Source of the DNA: Alnus glutinosa
Lineage: Eukaryota; Streptophyta; Magnoliopsida; Fagales; Betulaceae
Assembly: GCF_958979055.1 (NCBI RefSeq)
Contig: NC_084891.1
Coordinates: 1,007,001-1,071,000 of the forward strand
Reading direction: 5' to 3'
DNA length: 64,000 nt
In this document: in pieces, positions 47,057 through 59,027 of the stretch
How the letters are laid out: the number at the start of each line of letters is the position of its first letter
Position numbering within the stretch: the first letter of the stretch is position 1
The notes under the pieces: model-generated
The model's database searches: none
Told to the model about the DNA's origin: nothing
Seen by the model: the letters and a program-made list of their open reading frames with translations, nothing else
Translations under genes and position numbers: made by a program

Positions 47057-50000
47057 ATGGCCATCTCTACGATCGAGGCCCCACTGCTATCAGACACCGT
47101 CGATGGCGCCGTTGACTACAAAGGCCGTCCGGTCCTCCGATCAACCTTCCGCAGCTGGAGATCCGCATCCTTCATCCTAGGTAACACACTCGTACCGAAC
47201 CTAACTCAAGCAAATTAGGGATTTTTTTTTTTTTTTTTTTTTGTGAGTTTGACTAATTAGATACGTGCATATTTTAGGTGTGGAAGTGGCGGAGAGGTTC
47301 GCGTACAATGGAATCAACTGCAACCTCATAACGTACCTGACTGGGCCGCTGGGGCAGTCCACGGTCACGGCGGCCGAGAACGTGAACGCGTGGTCTGGAA
47401 CGGCGCAGCTGCTGCCTTTGTTGGGTGCATTTGTCGCCGATTCTTTTCTGGGGCGCTACCGCACCATTATTATTGCCTCTCTCATCTACATCCTGGTGCG
47501 TCTCTCTCTCTCTCTCTCTCTCTCTCTATTTCTGCGCCAATGAATAGTATAATTAAGACCGCTCACAGCAGATAATCTAATATTTTATCTAAAATATCTA
47601 ATTAAAACCCACTTTTACTAATTTAACTAACCACTTTTCAACATCTTTCTCCATCATTTTATTTAAACTTCTCTATTTTATTAAAATAATCAATTTTTAC
47701 TTTTATTCATTTTAATTAAAAACACATATTCACCCAGTAAAACACATCACCGTACAAAAACTTCTACACACCGAACCAGACCTGTTCAACAGTACCTTCA
47801 TCCATCACCTGATCATCAACCCCATTTGTCCTCTGCTTCGCTCTGTTCCTCTCCATAGCCCTTCTCTTTGTCTTCGGCCCTAAAATCCTCCCGCCGGCAC
47901 GCTTCTCCGATGACCTCGCCGACCTAGCCCTCTTCCGCAAGACCACCCGCCTTTCCCCCGTGCGCACGTGCTCCACGCACTCCCACTTGGGCACCGCCAC
48001 CAATCCCAAGCCCAAGATTGCCTTCCTCTTCCTCACAAACTCCGACCTCTCTTTCGCTCCCTTTCTCGAGAAATTCTTCGATGGCAACCGTCACCTCTTC
48101 AACATCTACGTCCACGCCGACACATCGGTGAAAATCACCCCTCCCGGCAGTGTATTCCAAGGCCGGTTCTGCGTCCACACCGACCAAATCCCATACCCAT
48201 CCTCCAACCTTTTGCGGAAACAATCCAAAGAGAAAACCCAACTTCCAGTTGAGCCTACAAGACTGCCAAAAAATTCACCGAACAGGAAAGCAAAGCCAAA
48301 TCAATGAAAAAAAAAAAGGAGAAGGGTACTAGAGAGAGACGCGGAGAATGACAAGAAAAAGAGGAAAAATGTGAAAGAAAGTGAGAGAAAGAAGTATAAA
48401 ATAATGATAGATGTGTGAACAGTGTCACGCCACATGTGGCGTGATACTGTTCACAAATGCTGATGAATGAATTCTGGCGCTGGGTTTAGATAATATGTTG
48501 GATGGGCTTTTTCTTGCTTTTGTTACCTATTATACATTTACAGTGAGATTAGAATCCTTTGAGAGTTCGAGTTGTTATCGTCTTTTCTACTTTATTTTTA
48601 AATAAATTTTTCTTTTTTTATTTCTTTAAATTTTTCAAATTTTATGTTAAATTAAATTAGAATTGAATTCTGATTTCAAAAAATCGAACACCCAAACGGA
48701 CTTCCTTCACTTATAATTTCTGAACTTCCATCCCTTTTAAAAGAAGGTAATTGAACTTTAAAACTTTTTAATTAAAAGTATTCATTTTTAAGAAAGTTTC
48801 AATCTAAATTCTCCGTTACAATTTTTTGTTAAATTTTTTTAAAATTCTCAAAATACCCCTTATCTTTTTTAGGAAGAAAAAGAAAAAGAAAAAATTGCTA
48901 GGATTTAAGTGTTGGTTATAATTTAACAGAATTTTCAAAAATACTTATGCTTGAATATTTGAAAATTTTTAAAAAATAAATACAGGGATATTTTGGAAAT
49001 TTGGATAGGATTTAATGGAAAATTCTAAATAGATACCCTAAATTGAGACATTTTAAAATTTATGTACGTTATTTCAAAATGAGTGAAAATTCAGGGATTA
49101 TAAGTGCAGTTCTCCATTTTAATTATTAATTTAAATTAAACAGTTTAATTTTACTCTCTTAGTTCAGGATTTGTCCTTCTCCGTAAGTTTTTTTTTTTTT
49201 GTTTGGACAAATAGATATGCATTATATGCTATAAAAATATAAGGAAAATCAAATGGACATAAATTTCCCTTCAACCCGATCTATATCTGAGAAGTATATA
49301 CTTTTTTAATACTTTTCAAGGGACACACGATAGTTTTATAGGCCGAGAATTCGGATTAAATTTCTGTCGAAATCAAATTTAGTCCTAGTTTTTAATGCTA
49401 TTTTAATTTAGTTTTTAGATTTTTAATTTCAATACTCAGGATCTTTAAGTTTTCTTCTTATTTTCAATAAGTTTCTCTATTAATCTACCATCTAATTAAT
49501 TAACGTTACATCACACTAGAGAGGGAGCCGTCACCTAGCTATGAGGGGACGTTGCCACTTCCAAGAGAAAGGCCGCCACCCCTCATCGAGTGAGGAGTAG
49601 CCCCCTTGCCGGTTAGTTGTGGCCGATCACATATTTTCTTTAAAAAAAAAAAAAAAAAAAATCAACTTTTTTTAATTTTTTATTTATAGTATATTTATAA
49701 TTTAAAGTAATTATGCAACATAATACGTATAATTGACACATGACATGTCAAATGTGAGCCATGTGACATATAATTAATTAATTGGATGGTAGGTTGACGG
49801 AATATCCATTTGACCTAATTTCAATCTAATTGTCCAAATTGAAAACTTAAGTACTAAATTGAAATCACGTGAAATCCTAAGGAACAAATTTGATATTTTC
49901 AAAAATATAATTATACCCCTTAGATCAAAAAATAAAAGAAAAAAAAATGTCAAAAAACCGAAAAAACGAGGTAAAAAATGTATTTTCACATCCATTTCTG

Positions 50001-51724
50001 TTATCTATTGGACAGAAAGGTTGATGGTTGTCTCAAGTTTAGAATGAATCAACTTAGAACAAAAATGTATTAAATTGAAAACTTGGATCTTAAAGTCAAA
50101 TGACAAAAAGCCCAAGGATCCTAACCTGATTTGATTTCCCTAGCATTTATCATTAAATGTGATATAATAAATAAAATAAAATAAATATCCCAAAAAATAA
50201 TAAATGTTGAAGCAGTTTTTTTTATCTGAATTTTGGGTGGAATGCCTTGTTGACGTGGGTTGGGATGATGATCACAGGGACTAGGCTTGCTGACTCTGTC
50301 GGCTATGCTTCCTACTGGCACCACTTCGGACTACGTAGACACCAAAATCTCGCTAGGTTCTTCAAATCAGCTGCAAGTAACCTTGTTCTTTGTATCTCTA
50401 TATCTTGTAGCCGTTGGGGAAGGTGGACACAAGCCTTGTGTTCAGGCTTTTGGAGCCGATCAGTTTGATGGGCAAGATCCAGAGGAGTGCAAAGCCAGAA
50501 GCTCATTCTTCAACTGGTGGTATCTTGGTGTATGTGGGGGTTCTGTAGTAACAATTTTGGTCCTAACCTATGTACAAGAGAACCTTAGCTGGGGTCTGGG
50601 ATTTGGGATCCCCTGTATAGTAATGGTTGCTGCATTGGGTGTTTTCTTGCTTGGTACCAGGACTTACCGGTATACTACTAAAGGGGATGAGAAAAACCCA
50701 TTTCTGAGAATTGGTCGAGTGTTTGTAACCGCAGTTAGAAATTGGCGGACTACTGCTTCGGCGATCGCTTGTGAAGAGGAAGCTCACGGAACCCTGCCGC
50801 ACCATAGCTCTCAACAATTCAAGTAAGAAAAAAATGCTTATCATCTTCTATGGATATATCAAAAGGAAATGGAAAATACTAACCATTTTGGATCTCCAAT
50901 GTGGCAGGTTCCTGAATAAAGCTTTGCTGTCCCCAGATGGTTCAAAAGAAGCTGGCAAGGTGTGTACTTTCAGTGAGGTTGAAGAAGCAAAGACAGTTCT
51001 AAGGCTTGTTCCCATATGGGTTACAAGCTTGGGATACGCTATTGCGTTTGCACAGATCTCAACTTTCTTTACCAAGCAAGGTTCTACCATGGATAGAACA
51101 ATTTTTCCCGGCTTTGAAATACCAGCTGCTTCGCTGCAATGTCTTGTCTGCCTGTCCTCTGTTCTCCTCATTCCCATATATGACTGCATCGCCGTTCCTA
51201 TTGCAAGGGCTTTCACGAGGAAACCCTCCGGCATCACGATGTTACAAAGAATTGGAACCGGGATGCTTATATCGGCGTTTAGCATGGTAGTTGCAGCTCT
51301 AGTCGAAATGAAAAGGCTGAAAACTGCTAAAGAATATGGGCTGGTTGATATACCAGATGTGACTGTTCCAATGAGTGTGTGGTGGTTGGTTCCTCAATAT
51401 GTCTTGTGGGGAGCTGCTGATGTTTTCACCGTGATTGGCCTCCAAGAGTTCTTCTATGATCAGGTCCCAACTGATTTAAGGAGTGTGGGTCTCGCCCTCT
51501 GCCTCAGTACTAATGGCATTGGGAGCTTTTTAAGCAGCTTTCTAGTCTCTGTCATTGAGGAAGCAACTGGCGGGGATGGCCGAGATAGCTGGTTTGCTGA
51601 TAATCTTAACAGGGCACATCTTGATTACTTTTACTGGCTGCTTGCAGGAATCAGTACAGTAGCATTGGCTGCCTTCTTGTGTTGTGCAAAATCTTACATT
51701 TATAATAGGCCAAGTACAATCTAG
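47057..51724 (+). CDS. NPF5.10-like: NPF copy G: NRT1/PTR family (NPF5.10-like) transporter, intact
   Basis: Exons at 47057-47180, 47278-47495, 50278-50822 and 50908-51724 join into 567 residues, nearly identical to copy D. It shares [19 protein letters not shown] in helix 1 and the [12 protein letters not shown] loop. It differs at a few sites (STFRSWRS for [16 protein letters not shown] for [15 protein letters not shown] for VVGLQEF). All family landmarks are present ([51 protein letters not shown]). As in D, an in-frame upstream ATG (46913) could add 48 residues. Intron 2 (2782 bp) contains the longer GT14 gene fragment. AATAAA at 51892 is followed seven bases later by a solo LTR. By family a proton-coupled nitrate/peptide-type carrier. 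Confidence 0.92.
47745..48230 (+). pseudogene. Captured fragment of a GT14/DUF266 (Core-2/I-branching-like) glycosyltransferase gene
   Basis: The + strand frame begins with a hydrophobic anchor ([20 protein letters not shown]). It continues [16 protein letters not shown], then the family signature [40 protein letters not shown] and [13 protein letters not shown]. These match the N-terminal part of plant Golgi type-II membrane proteins of the DUF266 family. The catalytic remainder is absent and the frame drifts after GRF. It lies in intron 2 of a transporter gene with matching strand, so it could be exonised but more likely is transduplicated debris. Present in D (shorter), absent from C and F. 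Confidence 0.78.
48701..49115. mobile_element. Long-inverted-repeat MITE in intron 2 (copy G)
   Basis: Same insertion as 16749-17199 in copy C. Confidence 0.55.
49372..49894. mobile_element. Long-inverted-repeat MITE in intron 2 (copy G)
   Basis: Same insertion as 18129-18647 in copy C. Confidence 0.6.
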
Positions 51725-51903
51725 ATTCAGTCATCATCTTCCTTTCACTTCAGATATATGGAGGGTTAAAACCCTAAAATGCAGTGTCAGTATGCTCTCA
51801 TTATAGCTGCAGAATAATCCTTGCAAGAGGCAAGTAGCATAGGGGATGGGAGGCTTCTATTGAAAGGTTAGTCTAAGTGTATCTATTTGTAAATAAACTG
51901 TGT

Positions 51904-52356
51904 TGTTGGTACAGTTTCTGGTATGATGTGAATCTGTACGTTCCTTTGATGTTCTTCACGCTTCTTGATAATTCTGCAAAACAACAAAAACTAGGGACCC
52001 TTCCGGGGGTCCCGCTCCGATGCCTAAGTTAGCTTCTGTGAGAAAATAATGCTTTATGCATAAAATTCTGAGACTTAGTTTATACCTGGGTATGGGCCTA
52101 TTTATAGACAAAGAGGTAGAGTCAAACCTGAATTAGGACTCCTGCTCCCTGTTGATATAGAACTGCTGTCAGAGTTCTAATTGGACTTTAATCCTTTATT
52201 AAACTTCTAATTGGATATCTTCTTAGACTTCTGATCTGATAATTCTTCTTATTTGATTGGAGCATAAGTCTTATCCCAATTCTCTGATTTATCTGAAGTA
52301 GTTGTTAAATATCTATCTCCTCCTTGGATCGGGTTGAGTAGAATTTATCCCCAACA
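51904..52356. mobile_element. Solo LTR (453 bp) in the 3' flank of copy G
   Basis: Bounded by TGTTGGTACAG and TTATCCCCAACA, i.e. TGTTGG...CCAACA inverted ends. The sister flank of D reads straight through (AAATAAACTGTGTAATCATC). The flanking duplication is short or decayed (GTGT and ATGT). No internal retroelement genes are present, so it is a solo LTR left by recombination. Superfamily not assignable. It is younger than the D/G duplication. Confidence 0.75.
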
Positions 52357-53519
52357 TGTAATCATCATTCTATTAGAACTTTGTTAGGAACCTCTATAAT
52401 AATTAAGCCATTACAATAAATTAAGTAATTTCCCTGCTAGGTTAGGATTATTTTCCTCTATAAATTCAATGTATCAGTCTATTTGTTTCTCTGTTTTTCT
52501 TTCGTTCTCTCTGATCTTAGTTCAACGGTTCTTACCAAACTTTAAAGCCTCCAAAAATCCGTGTGTATACCCATCTAGAGCAGGCTTTGTTTAATGCATG
52601 AATTTTGTACACTCCGATTGGATGAAGGGATTTATGGGGAAAGAAAAGGGTTGGGGAAAAGAAATTGATTCCCCCGAAAAGAAATTAAACACAAAACAAT
52701 TTTCATAATACTTTTAAAATACAAAAGGCTTTTCAAATGTGCTCCTCATCAAAAAACACTTATCACCTTTAAATGGGTATATATATTTAAACACTTTGAA
52801 CTAATGACCATTTTTAACTTAGCCACACGAATTGATAAGTATGACACTTAGATACAATAAACTATCATTTTATGCCAAAAATGCCACTTTGTTAGCATCG
52901 TCTATTATGTTAGATGGAAAAGTGATCACGGGCTTTGCATGTGACCATTTTGACCCAAAACTTCATAAAATATTCATTTTTTCCAAAAAATAAAAAAGTC
53001 AAAAAGTCAAAATGAAAAGTAAAATGAAAAATTGAAGAATATCTTTTTTTTAAAAAAAAAAAAATAGAAAAATATCTCACCCTCATCGTTGGCGCCATCG
53101 GTGGTCGTGCCCCCTTAGGAATGGGGGTGACTTGTGAGGGGTGGTTCGGCCACCTCTATGCTCAAATTCATTTTTTTTAAAGGCAAGTTTTTTAAGGGCA
53201 AATCCAGTTTTTCAACTGTCAAAGTGGATAGTTTCAAAAGATATTAGTCAAATTGATCACATGCAAGACATATGATCAGTTTTCCATTCATTATAATGGT
53301 TGACGCTAACGGAGGGGCATTTTGATACAAAATGATAATTTGATATATTCAAGTATCACTCTTGTCCGTTCATATGGCTAAATTGAAACCAATATATTTA
53401 TCCAAAAAAAAATTAAAAATTAAAAAAAATACAAAATCAGTTCCAATAATTTCACTTAATTGCAAATAGTTCATTGGAGTTAAAAAAGTGACGAAACATA
53501 TCTTGGGGGTAAACAAAAA
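52357..53519. other. Duplicated 3' flank of copy G, continued
   Basis: Resumes the flank shared with C and D after the solo LTR. AT-rich, with no gene seen. Confidence 0.6.
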
Positions 53520-53670
53520 GGGAAATGCTGGTGTTCCCACCAGCATCCCACCCCATCCCACCACACCGTAAGTGAAAAAACTGAAAATGAAATTATTAAA
53601 TAAAAAAATAAAATCACTTAGAGTCAGGTGGGATAGAGGTGGGATGATGGTGGGAACACAAATATTTCCC
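53520..53670. mobile_element. MITE, 151 bp, only in the G flank
   Basis: GGGAAATGCTGGTGTTCCCA at the left pairs with GGGAACACAAATATTTCCC at the right. The flank is continuous in C (GTAAACAAAAAACACAAATA) and D at the same place. The neighbouring TAAACAAAA and TAAATACAC may be a decayed ~9 bp duplication. Confidence 0.7.
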
Positions 53671-53824
53671 TAAATACACAAATAGGTCTTTGGACACATT
53701 TTTCATTAGTAAATTGGACAGAAACTATTAAAGTGTCACGTCAGCATTAATAATATTATGACAAATTTCTTTTAGAATAAAAAATACAAAATTTAAAAAC
53801 AAAATTAAAAAAAATAACATGACT

Positions 53825-54080
53825 CAGCCTCCTTCACCATGTCAGCATCCTCATTGTTGTTGTCCAATGACATCGTTGCGTGCACACCCACATGGCTCTG
53901 TAGCTCCCTCGAGATGTTGCTACTGCTAATTGTGAGCTCATCGAAGGCCTGAGAAAGATCCAAAAAACTCCTTCATCTCCTCCATCTCAAATGATGACTC
54001 GGGCCTATGCGATTTGCCGGATTGCAGTGCCAGATCGCTCTCAGCTGCATGTCGATCAGGTTCTCGAACACACACTCGGA
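53825..54080 (-). pseudogene. Unrecognised gene fragment, copy 4 of 4
   Basis: Same fragment as 22000-22260, with a frame change within QAF(D) relative to the others (SFSGLR). Sequence unique to this copy continues to about 54200, with no recognisable coding content. Confidence 0.42.
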
Positions 54081-54692
54081 TCTCCACGACAAATGAGCAA
54101 CAACTATTCTTGTGGATCGTATTGTGCACATCGATCGGCCCCATGTTGTGTCAGTGAACTTTCGGAGAATACAAGTTTTAGGTCGTCAAAACTGGGTATC
54201 CGAACCACACTTTTTTTTTTCTTTTTCTTTTTATAATTTTTTTTAACAGTTTTTAATTTTTTACTCTATAAGATACGTATTGCAATATTATTGGTGCCGA
54301 CATTATAACAAATTTCTTGGGTTTGAGTTTATGATTTCAAAAAATACAATTTAAAATAACGATTTTAAAAAGTACAATTTGAAAAAGTGATTTTTAAAAA
54401 TGTAGTTAAGCGACTGGTAAAATTGCAGTTTCAACTTTAAAATTGCAAATTAAACTTTAAAATTATGTGTTTTCAAAAAAATATCATTTTACCTGCATTT
54501 GAAAAAGTTTATTTTCTGCGATTTTAAATCGTAATTTTTAAAAACGCAATTTTCAAACGATTTATATTTTTTAATTTAGTTTAAAATCACATTTATTATT
54601 TGTAAAATCACAATTTCAAATGTACCACCTTATTTGTAATTTTTGCTTATCGAAAACAAAAATTAATCACTTTGCAATTAGGAAACTACAAG

Positions 54693-54725
<33 letters not shown>

Positions 54726-54860
54726 TTTTTTTTTTACATTAAAAAAAATCCAACCTCAGGTCCTCAACCCACCAACTAAACTCAATGACCAGTATCGCCC
54801 TCAAACTGAAAGTTGGAAGCAAGGTAAAACACGGGAGGGGCAAACGTTGGAAACTAAGAA
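54081..54860. other. Upstream region of copy H
   Basis: Contains the TGCGATTTTAAA-type repeat (about 54320-54640, compare 8190-8440) and a (TTA)n microsatellite of about ten units at 54692-54723. Unlike the D, F and G upstream regions it has no PPR partner. A promoter must lie here, but none is clearly marked. Confidence 0.5.
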
Positions 54861-57800
54861 ATGTCGGCGTCTGCGACCGTCCGAACTCCGCTGCTGTTAG
54901 ACACCGTCGATGGTGCCGTTGACTACAAAGGCCGTCCGGTCCTCCGATCCAAATCCGGTGGCTGGAGATCTGCATCCTTCATCATAGGTAACACTCGCAC
55001 CCAATCCAACTCAACAAAATCATCGTATTAATAATTAAAATTAGTAAACGAGGAAATTTTTTGAAATTTGATTGTTAGACACGTGTGCGTTTCAGGTGTG
55101 GAAGTGGCGGAGAGGTTCGCGTACTACGGGATCGGCTCCAACCTCATAACGTACTTGAACGGGCCGCTGGGCCAGTCAACGGCCACCGCGGCCCAGAACG
55201 TGAACGCGTGGTCCGGAACGGCGTCGTTGCTTCCGCTTCTGGGTGCGTTCCTGGCCGACTCCTTTCTCGGCCGCTATCGCACCATTGTCGTCGCTTCTCT
55301 CATCTACATTCTGGTCCGTCTCTCGCTATTTTTTGTAATTTTATTGAGACAATAATTTTTTACACGGGTTAATTGGAATTCTCATTTTTCTTTATTATTA
55401 TTATTTAGTAAAACAAATTGGTTAGCTTTTGCTTCTATCTCTTGCTTTTCACTGGTTTCTAATGAGTCCCTTATAAATTGAAGTGACATTTAACTTTATA
55501 TTTATCGCGTCAATCAATAAACAATTAAGAAAAATACTTGGGTTACTATAACATTTATTAAGATCCCCTTACAAATTCATGTAGCAGTCTATAATTAGTG
55601 AAATAATGAAAAGTGTATGGTGGACAAGTCGGTCACTAATTAATTAAATTGACAACTCAATTTTTTTGCTTAACTATTTCACCAATTATAGACCGACACT
55701 TTAATTTGTAAGTTTATATGATGCTTACCACATTGGCCACTAAACAATTAAATTGCATTGTGACTGACGTTGCAGTGCCACGACAAAATCAATAAAAGCA
55801 GGTGAGTAGAAAACTTATTAGATGCTAGTGTCAATGGTATTTAATAAGTTCTACCTACTATTGGATTTGAACCAATAAACTCCCACGTTAGTTTGTAAGA
55901 AATTGAAGTAAAAGTTATAAATCTCCAAGAATTTTCCCTATAATTTTGAAGTGATTAAATTAAATGTTTAGAATTTTGTTATATCAGTATTTACAAATCC
56001 TTTATTTATTATCTCTCTAAGCTGTATGCTAACATAATCCTAATTATGTGATTAAAATGATTGTTAGCAATTTAAGAACTCCATGATCCCAGTGTCTTTC
56101 AAGGTTTGGTTTTTAAACTTTAACCGTGTTTGACTGCTATGGATGAATCACAGGGACTTGGCTTGTTGACTCTGTCGTCAATGTTTCCTTCTCTCAGCTC
56201 CTCTGACTGCCAAGACACCAGTAAACTTATTCCATGTTCTCCTCCTCAATCCCAAGTAATCCTATTCTTCTTCTCTCTATACCTAGTAGCACTTGGGCAA
56301 GGGGGGCATAAGCCTTGTGTTCAGGCTTTTGGAGCAGATCAATTTGATGGGCAAGATCCAGAAGACTGCAAAGCCAAAAGCTCATTCTTCAATTGGTGGT
56401 ATTTTTGTATATGTGCAGGTGGCTTAGTATCACTTTCAATCTTGAATTATATACAAGATAACCTTAGTTGGGGTCTTGGTTTTGGAATCCCTTGTATCAC
56501 GATGGTGGCTGCACTAGCTATTTTCTTGCTTGGAACTAGGACTTACCGGTATAGCATCCAAGGGGAGGAGAAAAGCCCGTTTGTGAGAATTGGTCGGGTG
56601 TTTGCTGCTGCAGTTAGGAATTGGAGAACCACCCCTTCAGCAATGGCTATTGAAGAGGAAGCTCGAGGAACCTTGCCTCACCGGAGCTCTGAAGAATTAA
56701 AGTAAGACAAATAACTTTCAGCATAGTTTTATTGATTAAAGGCACTATCATGCAGCTTTGAGATGCTTTGTTATCGAGAAGAGGTTATGGTCATGAATCC
56801 ATGCTATATCATTTGCTTTAACTAATCATGCTTGCTATGATTTCAACTTAGTTTTCAGCATAGTTAAAGCAATGTTTTATTGATTAAAGACACTATCATG
56901 CAGCTTTGAGATCTTCGCTATTGAGCAGAAGTTATGGTCGTGATGCAGAGCAATCCATGCTATATCATTTGCTTTAACTAATCATACTTGCTTTCCATGA
57001 TTCCTCGTGTTAAGGGCCTCTGGCATCCTTGTAGCAGTCTCCCCTATCTCACGGGCACCATGCAATTATGACTTTAATTCCATTGGGTAGCCCCCAAAGA
57101 GGTTGACTATAACGACCAAGGGAAAGCACTAGCTATATCTGTGCTAGTCTTATCTAGGAAGAATCCAATGTGAGACTCAGCACCCATGAACTCTTTTATA
57201 ATCCACCCGATCTATATGGGCTGATCATCTTCTCAATGTGAGACTAAGGTGTATTAGTGCACAACATACTCCTAGAGCTATTCAAACTAATAAGAGTTCT
57301 AGTGAGTGTGTTAAAGAGAAACCCAGTTTTTCCTTAATACACTCACTAGGACTCTTACTAGTTTCAAGCTTACTCATCTTGTGAGCATCTATTGATTTAT
57401 ATAGAGTTTGTACATAATACAAGATAACATCAAAGTACTAGCTTCCTAATCTAATACTATCTCTTAGAGACAAACCTAATCTAAATACAAAACTATGATC
57501 AACAACCTAAAGTAAACAAATACAATTAAAACTCTTCCAGTAAATACAAGTAGAACTCTATCTCTTTAGGAACCGGTTGTCACTAGTAGTTGTGATGAAC
57601 CGGGTTTCTCCTTAACACACTCACTAGAACTCTTATTAGTTTGAATAGCTCTAGGAGTATGTTGTGCGTTAATAAGGTGTAACAATCTCTCCCCTGTGGA
57701 GTTACTAGGTTGTTTTGTACCATCTGTAACAACCTATAAAAAGCGATAACCACGTATGCGTTCACTCTAAAAGTACTAATTGCAATTGGAGTTCTCTAGA

Positions 57801-59027
57801 ATCTCTTATAAAGCCCAATCTTAATAAGAAACCAATATGTGACTTAGCATATGAACTCCTTTATAATCCACTCATTCTGTATGGGCTAATCATCTTTCCA
57901 ATATGAGATTAGGGTGTAACACTAATGGTAGGATTCAAACCTATACGAACTTTCTGTGATGGTTTAATGCAAGCCAAGGGGTCAGTCAGCCTAACTCTGA
58001 GGTTAACACCTTATTATGACACTAAAGGAACTTCCATTAATATTACTAACTAAATAACTCAGACCACCTTACTAAATTCATAACTACTGAAGAACTCTTG
58101 CTCTTCGTGTGGGTAAGCCGATGACAGCTAACTTGCCAAAACAACTTTTTAATTGCTTGTTTATATCAAAACTCGTCTCTAATAGTGATTTTGATTCTCT
58201 GATATGGTAGGTTCCTCAACAAAGCATTGCTTGCACCAGATGGTTCTAAAGAAGATGGGAAGGTGTGTAGTATCAGCGAGGTTGAAGAAGCAAAAGCAGT
58301 TCTTAGGCTTATCCCAATATGGATGACAGGCTTGGTGTATGCTATTGTGTTTGCCCAGTCCTCGACTTTCTTCACCAAGCAAGGGGCTACTATGGACAGA
58401 AAAATTGTGCGGGGCTTTGATGTACCGGCCGCTTCTCTTCAATCCTTTATCAGCCTTGCCATTGTTGTCTTTATTCCCATATATGACCGCATTTTTGTCC
58501 CTATAGCAAGAGCTTTCAGCAGGAAACCCTCTGGCATCACAATGCTGCAGAGAATTGGAACTGGGATGCTTCTGTCTGCTATTTCCATGGCAGTTGCAGC
58601 TCTAGTTGAGATGATAAGGCTCAAAACTGCTCAAGACCATGGGTTAGTTGATTTGCCAAAACAGACAGTCCCAATGAGCATATGGTGGCTGGTTCCTCAA
58701 TACGTCTTGTTTGGGATTGCTGATGTTTTCACCATGGTTGGTTTGCAAGAGTTTTTCTATGATCAGGTCCCAAACGAATTGAGGAGTGTGGGTCTTAGCC
58801 TCTATCTGAGTATCTTTGGCGTGGGGAGTTTTCTAAGCAGCTTCCTCGTCTCTGCCATTGAGGAAGCAACTGGTGCGGATGGTGGAGATAGTTGGTTTGC
58901 CAATAATCTCAATCGGGCACATCTTGATTACTTTTATTGGCTACTTGCTGGACTTAGTGTAATAGAACTGGCTGCTTACTTATATTTTGCAAAGTCTTAC
59001 ATTTATAATAGAGGAAGCAAGGTATGA
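54861..59027 (+). CDS. NPF5.10-like: NPF copy H: NRT1/PTR family (NPF5.10-like) transporter, intact
   Basis: Exons at 54861-54987, 55096-55313, 56154-56701 and 58211-59027 join into 569 residues. It starts [20 protein letters not shown]. Helix 1 reads [20 protein letters not shown] with ExxER intact. Exon 3 has [20 protein letters not shown] and [15 protein letters not shown]. Exon 4 has [37 protein letters not shown] and [13 protein letters not shown] at the C-terminus. It is the most diverged intact copy and groups with I (AAQNVN, SNLITYL), so H and I form a separate sub-branch. Intron 3 (1509 bp) is unusually long and full of repeats. AATAAA lies near 59136. By family a 12-helix proton-coupled carrier. 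Confidence 0.92.
56721..57003. repeat. Tandem duplication (~140 bp) in intron 3 of copy H
   Basis: GCACTATCATGCAGCTTTGA near 56740 and ACACTATCATGCAGCTTTGA near 56888 head two units. Both run through CCATGCTATATCATTTGCTT to AACTAATCAT(G/A)CTTGCT. Divergence is moderate. Confidence 0.7.
57168..57920. repeat. Foldback and direct repeats in intron 3 of copy H, probably nested element remains
   Basis: The 66 bp arm at 57259-57324 (GCACAACATACTCCTAGAGC ... AAAGAGAAACCC) returns almost perfectly inverted at 57602-57669. Outside it, a direct repeat of about 85 bp recurs (TTTATAATCCACCCGATCTA at about 57194, TTTATAATCCACTCATTCTG at about 57850). The direct repeats resemble decayed LTR ends but I found no primer-binding site, so the class is open. 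Confidence 0.55.
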
